The notes below the pieces were generated by a model, which made no database searches, was not told where the DNA came from, and was given only the letters and a program-made list of their open reading frames with translations. A stretch of 7,891 nucleotides of DNA from Sandarakinorhabdus sp. GTDB lineage: Bacteria > Pseudomonadota > Alphaproteobacteria > Sphingomonadales > Sphingomonadaceae. The stretch is from positions 1 through 7,891 of the forward strand of contig JALOSK010000083.1 in the NCBI GenBank assembly GCA_025458465.1, read 5' to 3'. Below, piece after piece: positions 6,275 through 7,891 of this stretch. The first letter of the stretch is position 1. Each line of letters opens with the position of its first letter. The translations under genes and the position numbers were made by a program.

Positions 6275-7311
6275 CGGCGCCACAAAATCCTCCACCGCTG
6301 CAGCTGCCGCCGGTGGCCTTGCCGCCGGATCACAAGCCAGTGCGGGCCGGGCGCATCGGTGTGCTGCTGGTCAACCTGGGCTCGCCCGATGCGCCGGATG
6401 TGGGCAGCGTGCGGCGGTTCCTGCGCGAATTCCTGTCTGATCCGCGCGTCATCGAAATTCCGCAGATCCTCTGGCGGCCGATCCTCAACCTGCTGATCCT
6501 CAACGTGCGGCCGCGCACCACGGCGGCCAATTATGCCAAGGTGTGGATGGAGGAGGGCTCGCCCATCACTGTCTATACCCAGCGGCAGGCCGAAGCACTG
6601 CAGCAGCGGATGGGGGGCGGCATCGTCGTCGATTGGGCGATGCGCTATGGCACGCGCTCCATCGGGGAACGGCTGGAGGCGCTGATGAAACAGGGCTGCG
6701 ATCGCATCCTGCTGGCGCCGCTGTATCCGCAATATTCGGCGGCCACCAATGCCACCGTGGTTGATGAAGCCGCGCGTGTGCTGATGGGGATGCGCTGGCA
6801 GCCGGCGCTGCGCACGCTGCCGCCCTATTACGACAATCCCGATCACATCACGGCGTTGGCCACGTCCATCCGCGAAGGTCTGGCCGGGCTGGATTTCACG
6901 CCGGATCTGATCGTCACCAGCTTCCACGGCATGCCGCTGCGCACGCTGGAAGCGGGCGACCCCTATCACTGCCAGTGCCAGAAGACCGGCCGCCTGCTGG
7001 GCGAGGCGCTGGGCATGAAGGTGAAGGTCACCTTCCAGTCGCGCTTTGGCCGCGCCGAATGGCTGAAGCCCTATACCGACGACACGCTGCTGAACCTGCC
7101 CAAGGAGGGCGTGCAGAAGATTGCCGTCGTCTCCCCCGGTTTCGCTGCCGATTGCCTTGAAACGCTTGAAGAAGTGGCGATGGAAGGCCGCGACGAGTTT
7201 CTGGAGGCCGGCGGCACGCACTTTGCCTATCTGCCCTGCCTGAATGCCAGCGAGACCGGCATGGCAATGCTGGAAGCGATCGTGCGCCGCGAACTGGCGG
7301 GTTGGGCCTAA
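6271..7311 (+). CDS. hemH: Ferrochelatase
   Basis: Inserts ferrous iron into protoporphyrin IX, the last step of protohaem synthesis, at the inner face of the membrane. The 346-residue product shows the family blocks in order: RIGVLLVNLGSPDAP (28-42), FLREFLSDPRVIEIP (50-64), YPQYSAATNATV (152-163), TSFHGMPLR with catalytic His219 (216-224), DPYHCQCQKTGRLL (230-243), TFQSRFGRAEWLKPYT (254-269) and SPGFAADCLETLEE with catalytic Glu297 (288-301). The N-terminal 26 residues are unusually proline-rich; a later GTG (codon 15 or 24) could be the real start, but the ATG overlaps the upstream stop as ATGA. No clear Shine-Dalgarno precedes it, so translation probably depends on coupling to the hydroxylase gene. 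Identification is secure. Confidence 0.97.
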   Translation: MTAPQNPPPLQLPPVALPPDHKPVRAGRIGVLLVNLGSPDAPDVGSVRRFLREFLSDPRVIEIPQILWRPILNLLILNVRPRTTAANYAKVWMEEGSPITVYTQRQAEALQQRMGGGIVVDWAMRYGTRSIGERLEALMKQGCDRILLAPLYPQYSAATNATVVDEAARVLMGMRWQPALRTLPPYYDNPDHITALATSIREGLAGLDFTPDLIVTSFHGMPLRTLEAGDPYHCQCQKTGRLLGEALGMKVKVTFQSRFGRAEWLKPYTDDTLLNLPKEGVQKIAVVSPGFAADCLETLEEVAMEGRDEFLEAGGTHFAYLPCLNASETGMAMLEAIVRRELAGWA

Positions 7312-7318
7312 ACGCCGG

Positions 7319-7347
7319 TTGAACCTGTCATCATTCCAGCCCAAGAT
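7319..7347 (+). promoter_or_regulatory. Candidate promoter upstream of phaB
   Basis: TTGAAC (7319-7324) and CAAGAT (7342-7347) are spaced by 17 nt in the gap after hemH. The -35-like hexamer is fair and the -10 is weak (three of six). It would start a message near 7354, within the inverted repeat that lies before the reductase gene. Alternatively phaB is read through from hemH, since no good terminator is visible between them. Confidence 0.22.
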
Positions 7348-7388
7348 GGCCGCTGCATGATCTGTCGATACAGGCAGGCCGGCTTGGG
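7340..7388. repeat. Nested inverted repeat between hemH and phaB
   Basis: CCCAAG (7340-7345) is complementary to CTTGGG (7383-7388), and inside it GGCC (7348-7351) pairs with GGCC (7377-7380), separated from the outer arm by an AT/GG mismatch pair. A further small hairpin CTGT-CGAT-ACAG (7362-7373) lies in the centre. No T-tract follows on either strand, so it does not look like an intrinsic terminator; it could be a leader RNA structure or a protein-binding site for the downstream gene. The repeats are seen directly; no function is established. Confidence 0.4.
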
Positions 7389-7406
7389 ATGAGGGAAGGG
7401 TGAGAC

Positions 7407-7891
7407 ATGGCACGGGTGGCAGTGGTCACGGGCGGCACGCGCGGCATCGGGGAGGCGATCAGCCTGGCCCTCAACGAGATGGGCATCACGGTGGCGGCCA
7501 ATTATGGCGGCAGCGACGACAAGGCCAGGGCCTTCACCGACAAGACCGGCATCAGGAGCTACAAGTGGAATGTTGCCGATCACCAGGCCTGCCTTGATGG
7601 CTGTGCGCAGGTGGCGGCCGATCTGGGCCCCATCGACATCGTGGTGAACAATGCCGGCATCACCCGCGACGGCACGCTGATGAAGATGAGCTGGGAGGCC
7701 TGGGACGAAGTGATCCGGGTGAATCTTGGCGGCTGCTTCAACATGGCCAAGGCAACATTCGCGGGCATGAAGGAACGCGGCTTTGGGCGGTTCGTGCAGA
7801 TCGGCTCCATCAATGGCCAGGCCGGGCAATATGGCCAGGTGAACTATGCCGCCGCCAAATCGGGCATCCACGGCTTCACCAAGGCGCTGGC
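7407..7891 (+). CDS. phaB: Acetoacetyl-CoA reductase (SDR family), N-terminal part (cut by right edge)
   Basis: NADPH-dependent reduction of acetoacetyl-CoA to (R)-3-hydroxybutyryl-CoA, the precursor of polyhydroxybutyrate, in the cytoplasm. The first 161 codons of a protein of about 240 residues are present. It has the short-chain dehydrogenase nucleotide motif TGGTRGIG (8-15), NNAG (81-84) followed by ITRDGTLMKM, the catalytic Asn106, Ser134, and Tyr147-X3-Lys151 in GQVNYAAAKSG. The SINGQAGQYGQVNY segment (134-147) is characteristic of PhaB and separates it from FabG, the main alternative. The start is ATG at 7407 with AAGGG (7396-7400) 6 nt upstream, giving the family N-terminus. It follows hemH by 95 nt on the same strand; phaA or phaC is not in view. 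The SDR call is secure and PhaB likely. Confidence 0.9.
   Translation, partial: MARVAVVTGGTRGIGEAISLALNEMGITVAANYGGSDDKARAFTDKTGIRSYKWNVADHQACLDGCAQVAADLGPIDIVVNNAGITRDGTLMKMSWEAWDEVIRVNLGGCFNMAKATFAGMKERGFGRFVQIGSINGQAGQYGQVNYAAAKSGIHGFTKAL

Noticed and set aside
6100..7413. 437-codon open frame on the minus strand, antisense to hemH
   Set aside because: It is a mirror of ferrochelatase codons with no recognisable domain, and it crosses gene boundaries.

Overview
The window is GC-rich, densely coded DNA from an alphaproteobacterium. Sphingomonadales is the best guess, judging from the protein flavour, the rpmI-rplT-pheS-pheT order without infC next to it, and the PHB-type reductase at the right edge. 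This taxonomic call comes from general resemblance, not from a search. Nearly every base is coding, codons strongly favour G/C in third position, and I see no mobile element, CRISPR array, tRNA or rRNA.

Left part, minus strand (1-2330): a translation unit reads leftward from a candidate promoter near 2328-2300 through rpmI (L35), rplT (L20), pheS and pheT, which runs off the left edge. Two candidate RNA control elements sit in it: a bulged hairpin in the rpmI leader and a terminator-like hairpin with a broken U-tract between rplT and pheS. pheS and pheT overlap by 4 nt (GTGA).

Middle (2404-3374): a small VOC/glyoxalase-fold protein on the plus strand converges with a YqgE/AlgH-family protein on the minus strand. 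The YqgE gene has no visible Shine-Dalgarno sequence. A promoter-like pair with a 17-nt spacer places its predicted transcription start on the GTG start codon, which suggests a leaderless message.

Right part, plus strand (3513-7891): three genes are packed with 4-nt overlaps or nearly so. They are a Prx5/type-II peroxiredoxin, a Tat-exported molybdopterin hydroxylase large subunit of the isoquinoline 1-oxidoreductase beta (IorB) type, and ferrochelatase (hemH). The hydroxylase gene has an annotation problem: its twin-arginine signal lies upstream of the first ATG/GTG/TTG in frame, and the natural start would be a CTG overlapping the peroxiredoxin stop (CTGA). After hemH comes a 95-nt gap with a nested inverted repeat, then the 5' part of an acetoacetyl-CoA reductase (phaB), cut by the right edge.

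Functionally, the left half is core translation. The right half combines peroxide defence, a periplasmic molybdenum hydroxylase, the last step of haem synthesis and entry to polyhydroxybutyrate synthesis. I found no convincing wholly new system. The points most worth checking are the CTG/Tat start, the tight peroxiredoxin-hydroxylase-ferrochelatase unit without a 2Fe-2S partner subunit, the leaderless yqgE candidate and the RNA elements around rpmI-rplT-pheS.
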